Assembly: GCA_963744345.1 (NCBI GenBank)
Contig: CAVUTD010000027.1
Coordinates: 154,180 to 218,179, forward strand
Source: DASTFP01 sp963744345
Lineage (GTDB): Bacteria > Verrucomicrobiota > Verrucomicrobiia > Chthoniobacterales > Terrimicrobiaceae
Length of the DNA: 64,000 nucleotides
Reading direction: 5' to 3'
Position numbers and translations under genes: made by a program
In this document: positions 39,175-49,203 of the stretch, piece after piece
How positions within the stretch are numbered: position 1 is the stretch's first letter
Layout of the letters: the number at the start of each line of letters is the position of its first letter
The notes under the pieces: generated by a model
The model's input: only the letters and a program-made list of their open reading frames with translations
Database searches by the model: none
Told to the model about the DNA's origin: nothing

Positions 39175-40105
39175 ATGGATACCGAAAATCCAGGCGTCCA
39201 CCAACGTTGCTCCGGACTTGCGCGAGTCGCCGTGACGGGAGCCGCCGGTTTTCTCGGAGGTTGGATTGCCAGGCAATTGCGCGCTCAAAAGATCGAGGTG
39301 ATGGCTCTTGGAGCGGATCACTTGGAAATGGAAAGCCAAATTCTCGCGCCACTTTTCGAGAATTTCGCGCCGACAACCATCGTGCATGCGGCGGGACCCG
39401 CCTCGGTGAACTTTTCCATGGCTCGGCCGCTAATCGACTTCCGGAGGAGCGTGGCTGCCGTCTATGAAGTTCTGGAAGCTGCGCGCCTTGGGTGCCCAGA
39501 TGCACTTGTATTGTTCCTGTCGAGCGCCGCCGTCTATGGCAACCCGGAAACTTTGCCAATTGCAGAGACTGCGCCGGCTCGGCCTGTTTCCCCTTATGGC
39601 TTTCACAAATTGGCTTCGGAGCTGGCTCTTCGGGAATATCGTGAAATTTACGGCTTGCGCAGTGTGAGTCTGCGCATCTTTTCCGCCTACGGAGAGGGAT
39701 TGCGACGGCAGCTATTGTGGGACGTCTGCCAAAAGGCTTTGCGCGGCAATTTCGTCTTGCAAGGGGATGGCTCGCAGACGCGCGATTTCATCCATGCATG
39801 CAGTGTGGCTGATGCCATAGCGGTTTTGGCCAGCCAGAATGGACCTCTCCCTGAAATTCTCAATCTCGCTTCCGGCGAAGAGGTGGCTGTGAGGTCAGGC
39901 GGCTACATGGATTCGCGAGGAACTCGGCGTGCGCGCAAAGCCGCTCTACGATGGCAAGTCGCCTGCAGGCAATCCCCAACGGTGGCGGGGCAATGCCGAA
40001 CTGCTGAAATCATTCGGCTGGTCGCCAAAGATATCCGCCGAAGCAGGAATACGCGCGTTTGCCCGCTGGGCGGCGAACGATCTTGCTGGTGAGAACGCCG
40101 CTTGA
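39175..40105 (+). pseudogene. NAD-dependent epimerase/dehydratase, one 3' frameshift
   Basis: About 309 residues. The extended SDR fold is clear: VAVTGAAGFLGGWIARQL (cofactor loop), a catalytic Ser in FLSSAAVYGNPETLP, Tyr-x3-Lys in SPYGFHKLASELAL, and QGDGSQTRDFIHACSVADAI. A frame change near 39895 restores WIREELGVRAKPLYDGKSP and LLKSFGWSPKISAEAGIRAF, a normal C-terminus with a stop at 40105. It probably makes or interconverts a nucleotide sugar for the glycan; UDP-glucose 4-epimerase-like and dTDP-sugar reductase activities are both possible. Confidence 0.85.
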
Positions 40106-40286
40106 AAACTCTCCTGGACTTATGATGTCCTTTACATTCGCCAAGGCGCCTCAGTCGCGAACCGAAGCTTTGCCAACGTCCCGTCGTCACAATTCGTTCC
40201 GCGCAAGGCGTGCCAGCGGCGCGATGTCACATGCGACATGATGATTCAGTTGGAGCGAAAAGCCGCAAGTGATCATTTGCGATTCT

Positions 40287-42493
40287 CATGCGCTTAGGAA
40301 TTATCGACCAATCCACACCCGGCTGGACAGCTGGAGAGCACTATACGCGCATGCTACTTTCCTGCCTTGCGCTCGCCAACCAGCCGTGATGTCAACAATG
40401 CCGAGCGATCCATCGACCGCCGTTGACATTGTCTTCTTTCGCGGAAATGAGAACATCGAACCTCCTCCGGGAATTCAGGCTGGAAGAACTCGATCTACAT
40501 TGATCGTCGGACACGCCAAGTAAATGGGCGTGCTCTTGAATCATTCAAACTCGATGTTGTCTTTCCGGCACGGGAAAACTCCGTAGACACACTGCGTGTT
40601 CCAGGCATAGGCTGGATACCAGACTTTCAGCATTACACACATAGCGAGTTTTTCTCCGAGCACGATTTCGTTAGTCGTAGTGTTTATTTCAACGCCATCG
40701 CCGAGAGATATTCGCTCGTCCTGCTTTCCAGCGAATGTGCTCAGGATGATTTTGTCGAATTCTTCCCTCAACATTTCGCCAAGGCTAGAGTGGCGCGATT
40801 CACGTCCTCCTTGTGGAATGCAAAACTGGATGACCGGCCAGAAGATGTGGTCAGTAAGTATCATCTTCCGGAGAGGTATGCGCTGGTGGCGAATCAATTT
40901 TGGCTCCACAAAAATCATAAGATCCTTCCCGCAGCCCTCTCCGTCGCAAGGAAGAATGGACTTAAAGTACCGTTGGTTCTGACAGGAGTGCCTGCCGACT
41001 ATCGTGATCCGGAAAACCAGCTGGTTTCGGATCTGCTTCAGGATTTTGCTCGAATGGGGCTAGCCGACCAGGTGCACTTCCTGGGGAAGCTGCCTTTCGC
41101 TGATCTAATTTCTGTCATCCGATGCGCTAGCGTTATTGTTCAACCATCGATGTGTGAGGGTTGGAATACACTTATTGAAGATGCCAAAGCGCTCGGCCGG
41201 CCAATCATTTGCTCCGATATAAAAGTTCACCGCGAACAAGCTCCTTCGGCTCTGGATTATTTCTCCCCTCAGGATCCGGACCGGCTGGCCGAGATTTTGT
41301 TGAATAGCTTTCCTTATCTGGAATCAGGGCCGTGCCCGTCACGGGAGGCCGAAATGCTCGAACTCACCGGCCTGCGCGCCGCGGACTTTGGCACTGCTAT
41401 ACTCCGATATGCTCGTGAGGTCTTTGCGCAGCAACAAAAAAGACACTTAATTACGCGAGCCCGCTCTGGTTATTTGTATCGAAAGCAACAACACGCTCTC
41501 TATCTTTGGGGAAAATTGAAGTTTCGCATGATCAAGATGAGCCGGTCAGTTGTAAAAAGTGAGAAAAACGTTCCGTTGAACGCGCGTCTGATGGCGCGTT
41601 TGATGCGCACGCTTCACAGCGGCTACGCAGCCGATTACTGGAAACTTTCTCAGTACGCTCCACGCCCCGTTCAGACTGAAGTTTTTCCCTGCTGGGGTCT
41701 CGAAGCGCGCCAAGCTTCCTTCTATTGCCATCGTAACTCCAAGTTTCAATCAGGCAGACTTGGTAAACGCCACGATAGACAGTGTGCTTAGGCAGAACTA
41801 TCCCAACCTTCGTTATGCTGTCGTCGATGGTGGTTCGACAGATGGGAGCGTTGATGCTATCAACGCAAAGAAGGAACACCTTGCTTATTATGTCAGCGAA
41901 AGAGACGCGCGGTCAGGGCAGACGCCATTCGCAAGGGTTTTCGAAACATCTCGGGAGAGATCATGGCTTATCTCAATTCCGATGATCTGTTGATGCCCGG
42001 CGCCTTGCGATTTGTAGGTGAGTACTTCGCGCTGCATTCCGATGTTGACGTAATCTACGGTCATCGCATCATCATCAACGCTGACGGGGCCGAGGTCGGG
42101 CGGCGTCTTGTGCCGCCTCATACTTCAGAGGCCTTAGCATATTTTGATTTCATTCCACAGGAGACGATGTTTTGGCGTCAGAGTATTTATGAAAAGGTGG
42201 GCGGGTTGGATCCCGCCTTTCATTTCGCGCTGGATTGGGACCTCATTCTTCGGTTTGTCAAGGCTGGTGCGCGTTTCAGACGCGTGCCATACTTCCTCAG
42301 CTGCTTTCGCATCCACTCTGAGCAAAAATCGGCTACCATTCACGAAACGGTCGGTGCCGACGAAATTCGGCTTTTGCAAACGCGTGAGTTATCCGAAGAG
42401 CCCTCGCCCGAAGTGTTGACGATGGTTAGCGAAAAGTTTGCCCGGCGCGCGCAGTGCTGCGAGTTGCTTATGCAACACGGCATTCGCGCCTAA
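40287..42493 (+). pseudogene. GT4-GT2 glycosyltransferase fusion, frameshifted
   Basis: The start MRLGIIDQSTPGWTAGEHYT is followed by frame changes near 40385 and 40500. From about 40520 to 41680 one frame runs through a GT4 domain (VPGIGWIPDFQHYTHSEFF, FWLHKNHKILPAALSVARK, VQPSMCEGWNTLIEDAKALG). It continues without a stop into the YRKQQHALYLWGKLKFR module that precedes the GT2 domain in paralogues. Changes near 41690 and 41915 lead to a GT2 domain: VDGGSTDGSVDAI, MAYLNSDDLLMPGALRFVGE and PQETMFWRQSIYEKVGGLD, ending CCELLMQHGIRA. The continuous frame through the junction supports a true fusion of about 730 residues. Confidence 0.78.
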
Positions 42494-42810
42494 AGTATCG
42501 CATCCGTCCGCGCGCAGGGTTTGATTTGAACGCTACTCAGGCAGTTTCAAGACAAGCGATCGAAGCCATTCGCGATCCGCGTGTAGCCAGGCCATCGACA
42601 AACCTTTTCAAGGAGTGCGAGTAGCGTTGGCCTCGAGCGCCACACCTCAAGAAAGCGATCTGAGAGAAGCTCCGTACATCATCAATTTCCGCATGGAATG
42701 ATAAAGACTGTGCAACATTCAATGACGGGGATCCGTGTGGTCCACGCAAGGCGCATCCAATTTGTAATGCTTTTAAGCAAAGATGAGAGCATCAGAAGGC
42801 TCCAGACCTG
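42494..42810. other. Intergenic region with no recognised gene
   Basis: It lies between two same-strand glycosyltransferase genes. One minus-strand frame of 70 residues (42537-42749) matches nothing I know. Confidence 0.35.
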
Positions 42811-43843
42811 GTGAGAACGGTGACACAATCAGGTATTCACAATTATCTACGCCAAAAACGCTCCCATCTTAAATATCTCACAGGGAAGACGACATTTCGT
42901 TTGAAGAAGTGGCGGGCGAATGCTACCCGAACTTCTTACTATTGCCGCGTATTCCACGACCTTCTCTGCAAATGTCACGGTATGGAACTCGGCGTGTTGC
43001 ACCAGTATAAGCCACGGCGTTTGCGGGCAGAGACTTTTCCCCGCGTTGCGCAAGGGGAGAAGTTGCGCTACCAGCGATCGCGATCGTTACACCGAGCCTC
43101 AATCAGGGCGGGAGCATTGCGCACACCATCGAGAGCGTCCTGCGGCAAGGTTACCCACGATTAGAATTCGCCGTGATCGACGGCGGATCGACTGACGACA
43201 CAAGTCGAGTCCTTGAACGATACAAATCCGATCTGTCGTATTACGTGAGCGAGCCGGATAGAGGGCAATCTCATGCCATCACAAAAGGCTTTGCCCATTT
43301 GAAGGGCGACATCATAGGTTATCTGAACTCTGACGATTTGCTCATGGATGGAGCGCTCCGGTTTGTGGGCGAGTATTTTGCCACACACGACCGCGTAGAC
43401 GTCATCTACGGACATCGCATAGTTATCGATGAGGATGGGCGAGAAGTGGGTCGCTGGATATTGCCCCCCATGAGAGTGAAGCTATCCGGAACTTTGATTA
43501 TGTTCCTCAGGAAACGCTGTTCTGGAGGAAGTCCCTTTACGAAGCAGTCGGCGGAATTGATCAATCGTTTCAGTTTGCCATGGATTGGGACCTCTTGCTT
43601 CGATTTATCAAAGCTGGAGCACGCTTTGCTCGAGTACCGTATTTCCTGGCGTGCTTCCGTGTTCACAGCCAAACAAAAAACACAGACGCTCTCCGAAGTG
43701 TCGGTGAGCGCGAAAAAGCCTGGCTCATGGCGCGTGAGCATCCCGCAGGTCGCAACTTAAATCGGATGCAACGTTTGCAGGACTCCTATCGCTTGCGATC
43801 GAGCCTTTGCGCTGCTCTCTTAAAATGTGGGATACGATACTGA
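42811..43843 (+). pseudogene. GT2 glycosyltransferase, paralogue, frameshifted
   Basis: A GTG start gives MRTVTQSGIHNYLRQKRSHL, then YLTGKTTFRLKKW, one copy of the N-terminal module seen twice at 23191-23322. A shift near 43060 is needed before the catalytic domain: VIDGGSTDDTSRVLERYKSD, GYLNSDDLLMDGALRFVGEY and IYGHRIVIDEDGREVGRWI. A second shift near 43475 restores AMDWDLLLRFIKAGARFARV and the ending LRSSLCAALLKCGIRY. It is closely related to the GT2 half of the preceding fusion and to the gene at 22218-23655. The transferase role is firm; the sugar is unknown. Confidence 0.82.
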
Positions 43844-43907
43844 GAACTTCCGCCCGTTCTCGCTCGCACTTTTGATGATACACTGCCGTGATCCATTGAG
43901 CCGGTAT

Positions 43908-44561
43908 TCACGAGCTTGTCTGGGGGGATTGCTGAGTTCTCGCACTGTGAGGGCGCCCTTCAAGGCGAAGTCGTGGCAGCAAATTTTCGAGGATGCGTTC
44001 CAGGCAGCCTTCCACGGTAAGTTCATCAGTGTGGAGGTGGACTTCGGGATTCTCCGGCGGTTCGTACGGAGCATCGATCCCGGTCAAGTCGCGAATCTCA
44101 CCCGCGCGCGCGCGACGGTAGAGGTTCTTTGGATCTCGCTGCTCGCAAACCTCAAGAGGCGCGTCCACGAAAACCTCGACAAACTCGAAGGCGCCCGCGC
44201 GAGCGATTTCGCGTGCGCCGAATCGGTCGCGCCGGTACGGTGAGATCAAAGCAACTATGGCGATATATCCGGCGGTCGCCAAGAGGCTGCCTACCTCGGC
44301 CGCGCGGCGGATGTTCTCCGTTCGGTCGGAGGGCGAAAAGCCGAGATTCGAATTCAATCCGTGTCGAAGGTTGTCGCCGTCAAGCGCGAAGGCGTTCAGC
44401 CCTCTGACAAAAAGCTCGCGTTCAATGACGCGCGAAAGGGTCGATTTGCCTGATCCGGGCAGGCCGGTCAGCCACACCATGCAGCCCTTATGCCCATTTC
44501 GCCTCCAGCGCTGCTCCCGGGTAACGTGGCCCTCCGACCAGAAAACATTATCAGCAGTCAT
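43908..44561 (-). CDS. cysC: Adenylylsulfate (APS) kinase
   Basis: A 217-residue kinase that phosphorylates adenosine 5'-phosphosulfate to PAPS, the universal sulfate donor. The P-loop is VWLTGLPGSGKSTLSRVIE. The APS-binding signature is FALDGDNLRHGLNSNLGFSP followed by SDRTENIRRAAEV, and ISPYRRDR and the lid region also fit. No sulfate adenylyltransferase or reductase genes are nearby. This favours PAPS for sulfotransferases rather than for cysteine synthesis; three sulfotransferase genes lie at 59485-63297. The frame is intact. The C-terminal 20 residues are outside the conserved core. Confidence 0.93.
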   Translation of the reverse strand: MTADNVFWSEGHVTREQRWRRNGHKGCMVWLTGLPGSGKSTLSRVIERELFVRGLNAFALDGDNLRHGLNSNLGFSPSDRTENIRRAAEVGSLLATAGYIAIVALISPYRRDRFGAREIARAGAFEFVEVFVDAPLEVCEQRDPKNLYRRARAGEIRDLTGIDAPYEPPENPEVHLHTDELTVEGCLERILENLLPRLRLEGRPHSARTQQSPQTSS

Positions 44562-45012
44562 ACGAAATTTGTCCGCCGATAGTACACTAGAACTTTTTCG
44601 TTGTTGCGCGGTGATTGATTGGCTGACTGGTCTTCATTTCGATGCGGGCTTCTGTTTCGCACAGTATCAGCGTGTTGTCATCGCCGAGAAATCTCGCTGA
44701 CTCAATCGAGTTGGCGCACCACATCGGCGATTGAGAGCCGCGTCAAAGTTGCGCTGGCTTTTTGCTTTCATTCTTGAGCATACGTTTGCTTCTATTTTCC
44801 GTTTAGTCATCTCACATTGGAATGAGTCGATCTGATTTGGAAATCTTCTAAACACGATCAGCGAACCGCGCCGTTGAAGGTTCGGCCCAACGCCAATCAT
44901 GCAGCCACAAAAAACTCGGAACAGCCAAGCATTCGTATCGATGTAGCGTCGCTCATCACTGCCGATCACAAAGCTTCGCAACTATGCCCGCCAAACACAA
45001 GGACGCCACAGC
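44562..45012. other. Intergenic region between divergent units
   Basis: About 450 bp lie between cysC (minus) and the six-gene operon that starts at 45013. No gene is recognised on either strand. The promoter of the operon should be here; no clear site was identified. Confidence 0.45.
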
Positions 45013-46863
45013 TTGATCTCGGCAGCAAAAGTGGCCCGTTTAATCGAACAGCCAAGCAGACGAGTGATTGTCGAGGAAAAACAGCCAATAGCAGCACGAG
45101 GCGCAACGGGTTCGAGCCGCCCGCGCAAGCAACTTTATCTTGCTCTTTGGGGCATCGTTTTGGCGGGAGTCGTCGTGATCTCCTGCGGTAAGATGGAAGA
45201 CCATTATTTGAAGGGACGAACGTTCTTCGCAGACCCTGTCGGATACCTCGAGGAGAGCATAGTGCTTTCTGAATTTGCTGCCAAGGAGGGCCGATGGGCA
45301 GCCCTGCGTTTGGAATTGAGAGACGGGTGGAATCCTTTGAGGACCATTCCACTGCTGCTTCTTGCTCCCAAGCTTCTTGCCGAGCAGCACGGACACCTTT
45401 TCACCGCTGGCCCCGCCTTGGCCATCTTCCTTGTCTTACTCGGCTGGATGGTCGAGCGGGGTTCCGGTTCGCTCCTCTTCGCCGCCGCGGCCATGCTTTT
45501 TTGCTGCGCTGTCGAATCCTTCTACGATCCGCACTGGGGCCTCCCCGCGTATTGGCTGGAATTGCCCGGGGGATTTTTAATCGGCGCGGCGGCCTGTTGC
45601 CTCGGATTGTCGGAAGGAGCAAGAAAGACCTCATGGCTTGTGGCCTTTGGATTGCTTGGATCAGCCGCGGTATGGGCGCGACAGGTGACCGGGGTTTATC
45701 TTTTCGTGGCCTGTGGACCGCTGTTGGGAGCGGCGCTGCTTGGAATCGTGCTGCATTCTGCGACGCCTTGGCGGGAACTTTTTCGAATCCTCGTCGCAGT
45801 AGGACTCCCGATCGGCTTGCTTGTGGGATACTTTTTGGTTCCCCGGATGGACATGTTGTATTCCTATTACGGGGTTGCTGGTTATGGCTATGAGTCCATT
45901 CCGAAGTCGTTCCAGCTCATCGGCCGCTTGCTCTTGCAGTTTGTTTCCGGGCCCTATCTCTTCGTGTGCGCCGCGATTCTCGTCGCGGGATGGCTCTTTC
46001 GCCTGGTTGCATCGGGTTGGCTCTACCGGCGTCTTCCGGCGTGGGAGATTTGGGGATCGCTCGCGGGTAGTGTGTGGCTGGCGACAGCGACTTTCCTCTT
46101 TTTGGGCTTGAGCCGTCAAATTGCGGACGCAAGGCACGCCGTCTTCCCCGGCATCATCTTGATGCTGGTCGGTTGTTTCTGGCCGTGGCGGTCCAGACCT
46201 TCGGAGAAGGATGCGTGGCAGTTCCTTTGCAGGGATCCGATGCTTGGCCGGACGGTCCGCCATCTTTTTCTTGGTTTCAGCCTGCTTCTATTTTTTTTCT
46301 CCGCCGGCTACGCGTTCAATGCCGCGAACAGGGGATTTATCGTGGCGGACCATCCAACGCCTGCCGAGCTTGAGGAAAAGGCGTTGTTCGATCAGTTGGC
46401 CGACAAGATGAAATGGTTCCCGCAAGATTATGTCTGGGGGGTGTATTTCGACGAAGCTTTGCCCTCTTTGCGTGTAAACGGATTCTTTCGGAACGGAGCG
46501 ATGCCGCGGATCGACGAAAATTTCTATTTCGTCGTTCACGAGACTTATTGGAACGCTTCCCATCCGGGACTTGGCGCGGCGCAGATCGCGGCGCTGGGCG
46601 TGAAGCACATGGAGTCCAATGTGGATGTGGCGCTCGTTTTCAGCGATCCTCGCTTCGCCTCCGTGGAGTGGCCCGTCTCTTATGGCAATTTCTTCAATGA
46701 GTATTCTCGTTTGATCGCGGAAGAGTTGGCTTCAGCCTGCCTGGATCAGAGTCGCTGGCGAAAGCTCTTCGACATCCCGACTTCTTTATACGGCGGGGTG
46801 AGCGGTTACCTCAATCTTGCGAGGCGGGGCGATGCTCCCGGCTCGCCTAGCGTAAACAAATGA
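45013..46863 (+). CDS. Polytopic membrane protein, GT-C-like, first gene of the lipid-linked sugar operon
   Basis: Up to 616 residues; the TTG at 45013 gives the longest frame and the true start is uncertain. About ten to eleven hydrophobic segments lie between residues 45 and 440 (for example LFLALWGIVL-like and LLGIVL stretches), with an extracytoplasmic loop YLEESIVLSEFAAKEGRW after the first. A soluble tail of about 160 residues follows the last one. The topology fits GT-C transferases that use polyprenyl-phosphate sugars outside the membrane. It overlaps the WbqC-like gene (ATGA). I do not recognise a closer family. Confidence 0.65.
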   Translation: MISAAKVARLIEQPSRRVIVEEKQPIAARGATGSSRPRKQLYLALWGIVLAGVVVISCGKMEDHYLKGRTFFADPVGYLEESIVLSEFAAKEGRWAALRLELRDGWNPLRTIPLLLLAPKLLAEQHGHLFTAGPALAIFLVLLGWMVERGSGSLLFAAAAMLFCCAVESFYDPHWGLPAYWLELPGGFLIGAAACCLGLSEGARKTSWLVAFGLLGSAAVWARQVTGVYLFVACGPLLGAALLGIVLHSATPWRELFRILVAVGLPIGLLVGYFLVPRMDMLYSYYGVAGYGYESIPKSFQLIGRLLLQFVSGPYLFVCAAILVAGWLFRLVASGWLYRRLPAWEIWGSLAGSVWLATATFLFLGLSRQIADARHAVFPGIILMLVGCFWPWRSRPSEKDAWQFLCRDPMLGRTVRHLFLGFSLLLFFFSAGYAFNAANRGFIVADHPTPAELEEKALFDQLADKMKWFPQDYVWGVYFDEALPSLRVNGFFRNGAMPRIDENFYFVVHETYWNASHPGLGAAQIAALGVKHMESNVDVALVFSDPRFASVEWPVSYGNFFNEYSRLIAEELASACLDQSRWRKLFDIPTSLYGGVSGYLNLARRGDAPGSPSVNK

Positions 46864-47555
46864 AGAGAGTTGCGATCATCCAGTCAAATTACATTCCCTG
46901 GAAGGGCTATTTTGACATGATCAATTCGGTCGATGAATTTATCCTGCTCGACGAGGTGCAATTTACACGGCGGGATTGGCGCAATCGAAACCGCATCAAG
47001 ACTCCCGCGGGACCCGTTTGGCTCACCATTCCCGTGCGCGTCAAAGGGAAATATTTTCAGAAGATTAGCGAAACAGAAGTGTCCGATCCGCAGTGGGCCG
47101 AGCAGCATTGGAAAACTCTGACGGCAAACTACGGCCGGTCGCCCCACTTTTCCGCGTATCGCGAGGTGTTGGAGCGATGCTATCTCGAATGTAACGAGTC
47201 TCATCTAAGTTTGGTTAATCGCCGTTTTTTGGAAACCATTTGCAAGATTCTCGGCATAGCCACCCGTATTGTTGACAGCGCGACTTACGGCTTGGTCGAG
47301 GGAAAGACCGAGCGACTGGTGAGTCTTTGCGCGCAGGCAGGCGCGGATGTGTATGTGTCCGGACCGGCTGCCAAGGCATACATGGAAGAAGAAATCTTTC
47401 GACAAGCTGGAATCACCGTGGAGTATTTCGACTACTCGGGCTATCCAGAGTATCCGCAGAGTCATCCACCTTTTGAGCACGCCGTAACCATCCTGGATCT
47501 GTTGTTCCACACCGGTTCAAAGGCCACCGAGTACATGAAAACCTTCCGCGCATGA
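46860..47555 (+). CDS. WbqC-family protein
   Basis: A 231-residue cytoplasmic protein of the WbqC family: MKRVAIIQSNYIPWKGYFDM at the start, DEVQFTRRDWRNRNRIKTP in the middle and YPQSHPPFEHAVTILDLLF at the end. Members lie in O-antigen and amino-sugar gene clusters. They are thought to act on nucleotide-sugar derivatives, possibly as acyl- or aminoacyl-transferases, but the reaction is not established. Four-base overlaps with both neighbours (ATGA) show tight coupling in the operon, and the RffA-type aminotransferase downstream is a likely partner. Confidence 0.88.
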   Translation: MKRVAIIQSNYIPWKGYFDMINSVDEFILLDEVQFTRRDWRNRNRIKTPAGPVWLTIPVRVKGKYFQKISETEVSDPQWAEQHWKTLTANYGRSPHFSAYREVLERCYLECNESHLSLVNRRFLETICKILGIATRIVDSATYGLVEGKTERLVSLCAQAGADVYVSGPAAKAYMEEEIFRQAGITVEYFDYSGYPEYPQSHPPFEHAVTILDLLFHTGSKATEYMKTFRA

Positions 47556-48550
47556 TTTCCGTTGTCGCAACGCTCTTCCGGTCGGAATTCTACATTCGGG
47601 AGTTCTACCAGCGGTGTTTGAAACAGTTGCGCAAACTGGGCCAGGAGTACGAGTTTGTCTTCGTGGACGACGGTTCGCCCGACAATTCACTTGGTGTAGT
47701 GTTGGAGCTCATTAAGGAGGATTCGGCGGTTCGCGCCGTCGAGCTTTCGAGAAACTTTGGCCACCATAAGGCGATGATGACGGGCCTTCAGCATGCCCGC
47801 GGTGAGTTCGTTTTTCTCATTGATGTGGATTTGGAAGAGCCGCCGGAATGCCTGGAATTGTTCTGGCAGCAGCTTGCCAGCAGTGACGCCGATGTGAGCT
47901 TTGGTGTTCAGTCCAAGCGACAAGGACCCTTGAGCGGGCGCATTCTTGGTGAGCTTTATTATACGATCTATAACTGGATTTCTGTTTCGCCGATGCCCCG
48001 CAATCAGCTCACGGCTAGGCTGATGCGGCGAAACTATGTCGAGGCTCTCCTTGGATATCGGGAGCATCGCTTCGCGATCGAGGCGATCTGGCATCTGGCG
48101 GGCTATCGCCAGGTGCCTGTCGCCATCAACAAGAGCAGCCATAAGGGATCGTCCTCCTACACGCTTTCCCACAAGCTCCGCTTGTTTCTCGATTCGATCA
48201 CCTCCACCAGTGCATTGCCTCTTGTCTTCATCTCTTACACCGGATTGGCCCTTACGATTCCCTGTGGCATCTACATCCTGTGGGTTTTATTCCAGTCTGT
48301 TTTTCTCGGAGTTTCCGTCGATGGATGGACATCACTTATCGTATCCATCTGGTTCATGGGGGGATTCATCATCTTCAACCTGGGTGTGGTCTCGACGTAT
48401 CTGTCCGTGATCTTCACTGAAGTTAAGCACAGGCCTTATACGATCGTGAGAAAGATTCATGAGAGAGATGCGAACCCTGAAAACAAGCACGGCCACTCGA
48501 GCCGTCCAATTCAGCCGATGAGGCTAACTGGCGAGTCAAAATGGCCATGA
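47552..48550 (+). CDS. GT2 glycosyltransferase, GtrB/ArnC-like polyprenyl-phosphate sugar synthase
   Basis: A 332-residue enzyme with a GT-A domain (MISVVATLFRSEFYIREFYQ, VFVDDGSPDNSL, LIDVDLEEPPECLELFW) and two C-terminal membrane segments (about 230-255 and 265-295). Such proteins load a sugar onto undecaprenyl phosphate on the cytoplasmic side. The neighbouring four-TM SMR-like protein (flippase) and the polytopic membrane protein (transferase) would complete a three-part module. The gene overlaps both neighbours. It is a different subgroup from the GT2 at 34561. Confidence 0.9.
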   Translation: MISVVATLFRSEFYIREFYQRCLKQLRKLGQEYEFVFVDDGSPDNSLGVVLELIKEDSAVRAVELSRNFGHHKAMMTGLQHARGEFVFLIDVDLEEPPECLELFWQQLASSDADVSFGVQSKRQGPLSGRILGELYYTIYNWISVSPMPRNQLTARLMRRNYVEALLGYREHRFAIEAIWHLAGYRQVPVAINKSSHKGSSSYTLSHKLRLFLDSITSTSALPLVFISYTGLALTIPCGIYILWVLFQSVFLGVSVDGWTSLIVSIWFMGGFIIFNLGVVSTYLSVIFTEVKHRPYTIVRKIHERDANPENKHGHSSRPIQPMRLTGESKWP

Positions 48551-49203
48551 AGAAGCCGCCTTCGAAGTTAAAAGATTATTTCGAGGACAAGCTCAAAGAG
48601 CATGGTCCCACCGCTCGCGGCGTCGACTGGAATTCTGAAAGACGGCAGGAGATATGTTTTCGACAGCTTGTCCGCATAATGGAGAATCCCCATGGCATCC
48701 ACCAGGACACAGCTCCTACGGTCCTTGACTATGGGTGCGGCTACGGAGCGCTGGCGCGCTGGCTCGTGCAAAGAGGGCAGCCCTTCTCGCGCTATCAGGG
48801 CTTTGACTTCACTCCTGCGATGATTGAGCAGGCACGGAGTCATTTTGGCTCTCTGAAAAATGTTGAATTCACCGACCGTGATTCGGAAGTAGCCCCGGCA
48901 GACTTTGTTATAGCCAGTGGTCTTCTCAGCCTCAAATTGGATTCGGACCTCACGGAGTGGGAATCTTATGTCTTCTCATTGGTGGAACGGTTATGGGGCT
49001 ATAGCCAAAGAGGCTTCGCGTTTAACTCGCTTACAAGTTATTCCGATGCGGAGCGAATGCGCCCTGATCTCTATTATCCGGACCCGGCGCGACTCTTCGA
49101 CTTCTGCAAGCGGAATCTCTCAAAGAACGTTTCCGTTCTCCACGATTACGGTTTGTACGAGTTTACGATTCTCGTAAGGCGGGATGAAGAGGTCGCCTTG
49201 TGA
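48541..49203 (+). CDS. Class I SAM-dependent methyltransferase
   Basis: A 220-residue methyltransferase. The SAM loop is VLDYGCGYGALARWLVQRGQ, motif II lies in YQGFDFTPAMIEQARSHF, and ADFVIASGLLSLKLDS follows. It overlaps the GT2 gene by 10 bp, and the next gene's GTG lies inside its stop. A likely job is N- or O-methylation of the amino sugar made by this operon, which is inferred from context only. The frame is intact. Confidence 0.85.
   Translation: MAMKKPPSKLKDYFEDKLKEHGPTARGVDWNSERRQEICFRQLVRIMENPHGIHQDTAPTVLDYGCGYGALARWLVQRGQPFSRYQGFDFTPAMIEQARSHFGSLKNVEFTDRDSEVAPADFVIASGLLSLKLDSDLTEWESYVFSLVERLWGYSQRGFAFNSLTSYSDAERMRPDLYYPDPARLFDFCKRNLSKNVSVLHDYGLYEFTILVRRDEEVAL

Noticed and set aside
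40790..40900. Start of an independent glycosyltransferase at 40790
   Set aside because: The same frame is open and family-like from about 40520, and this Met lies inside the domain.
43827..44243. Plus-strand frame of 138 residues
   Set aside because: It is the reverse complement of the APS kinase gene, which has full motifs.
45660..46263. Minus-strand frame of 200 residues
   Set aside because: It is highly charged and low in hydrophobics, the complement of the membrane protein gene.
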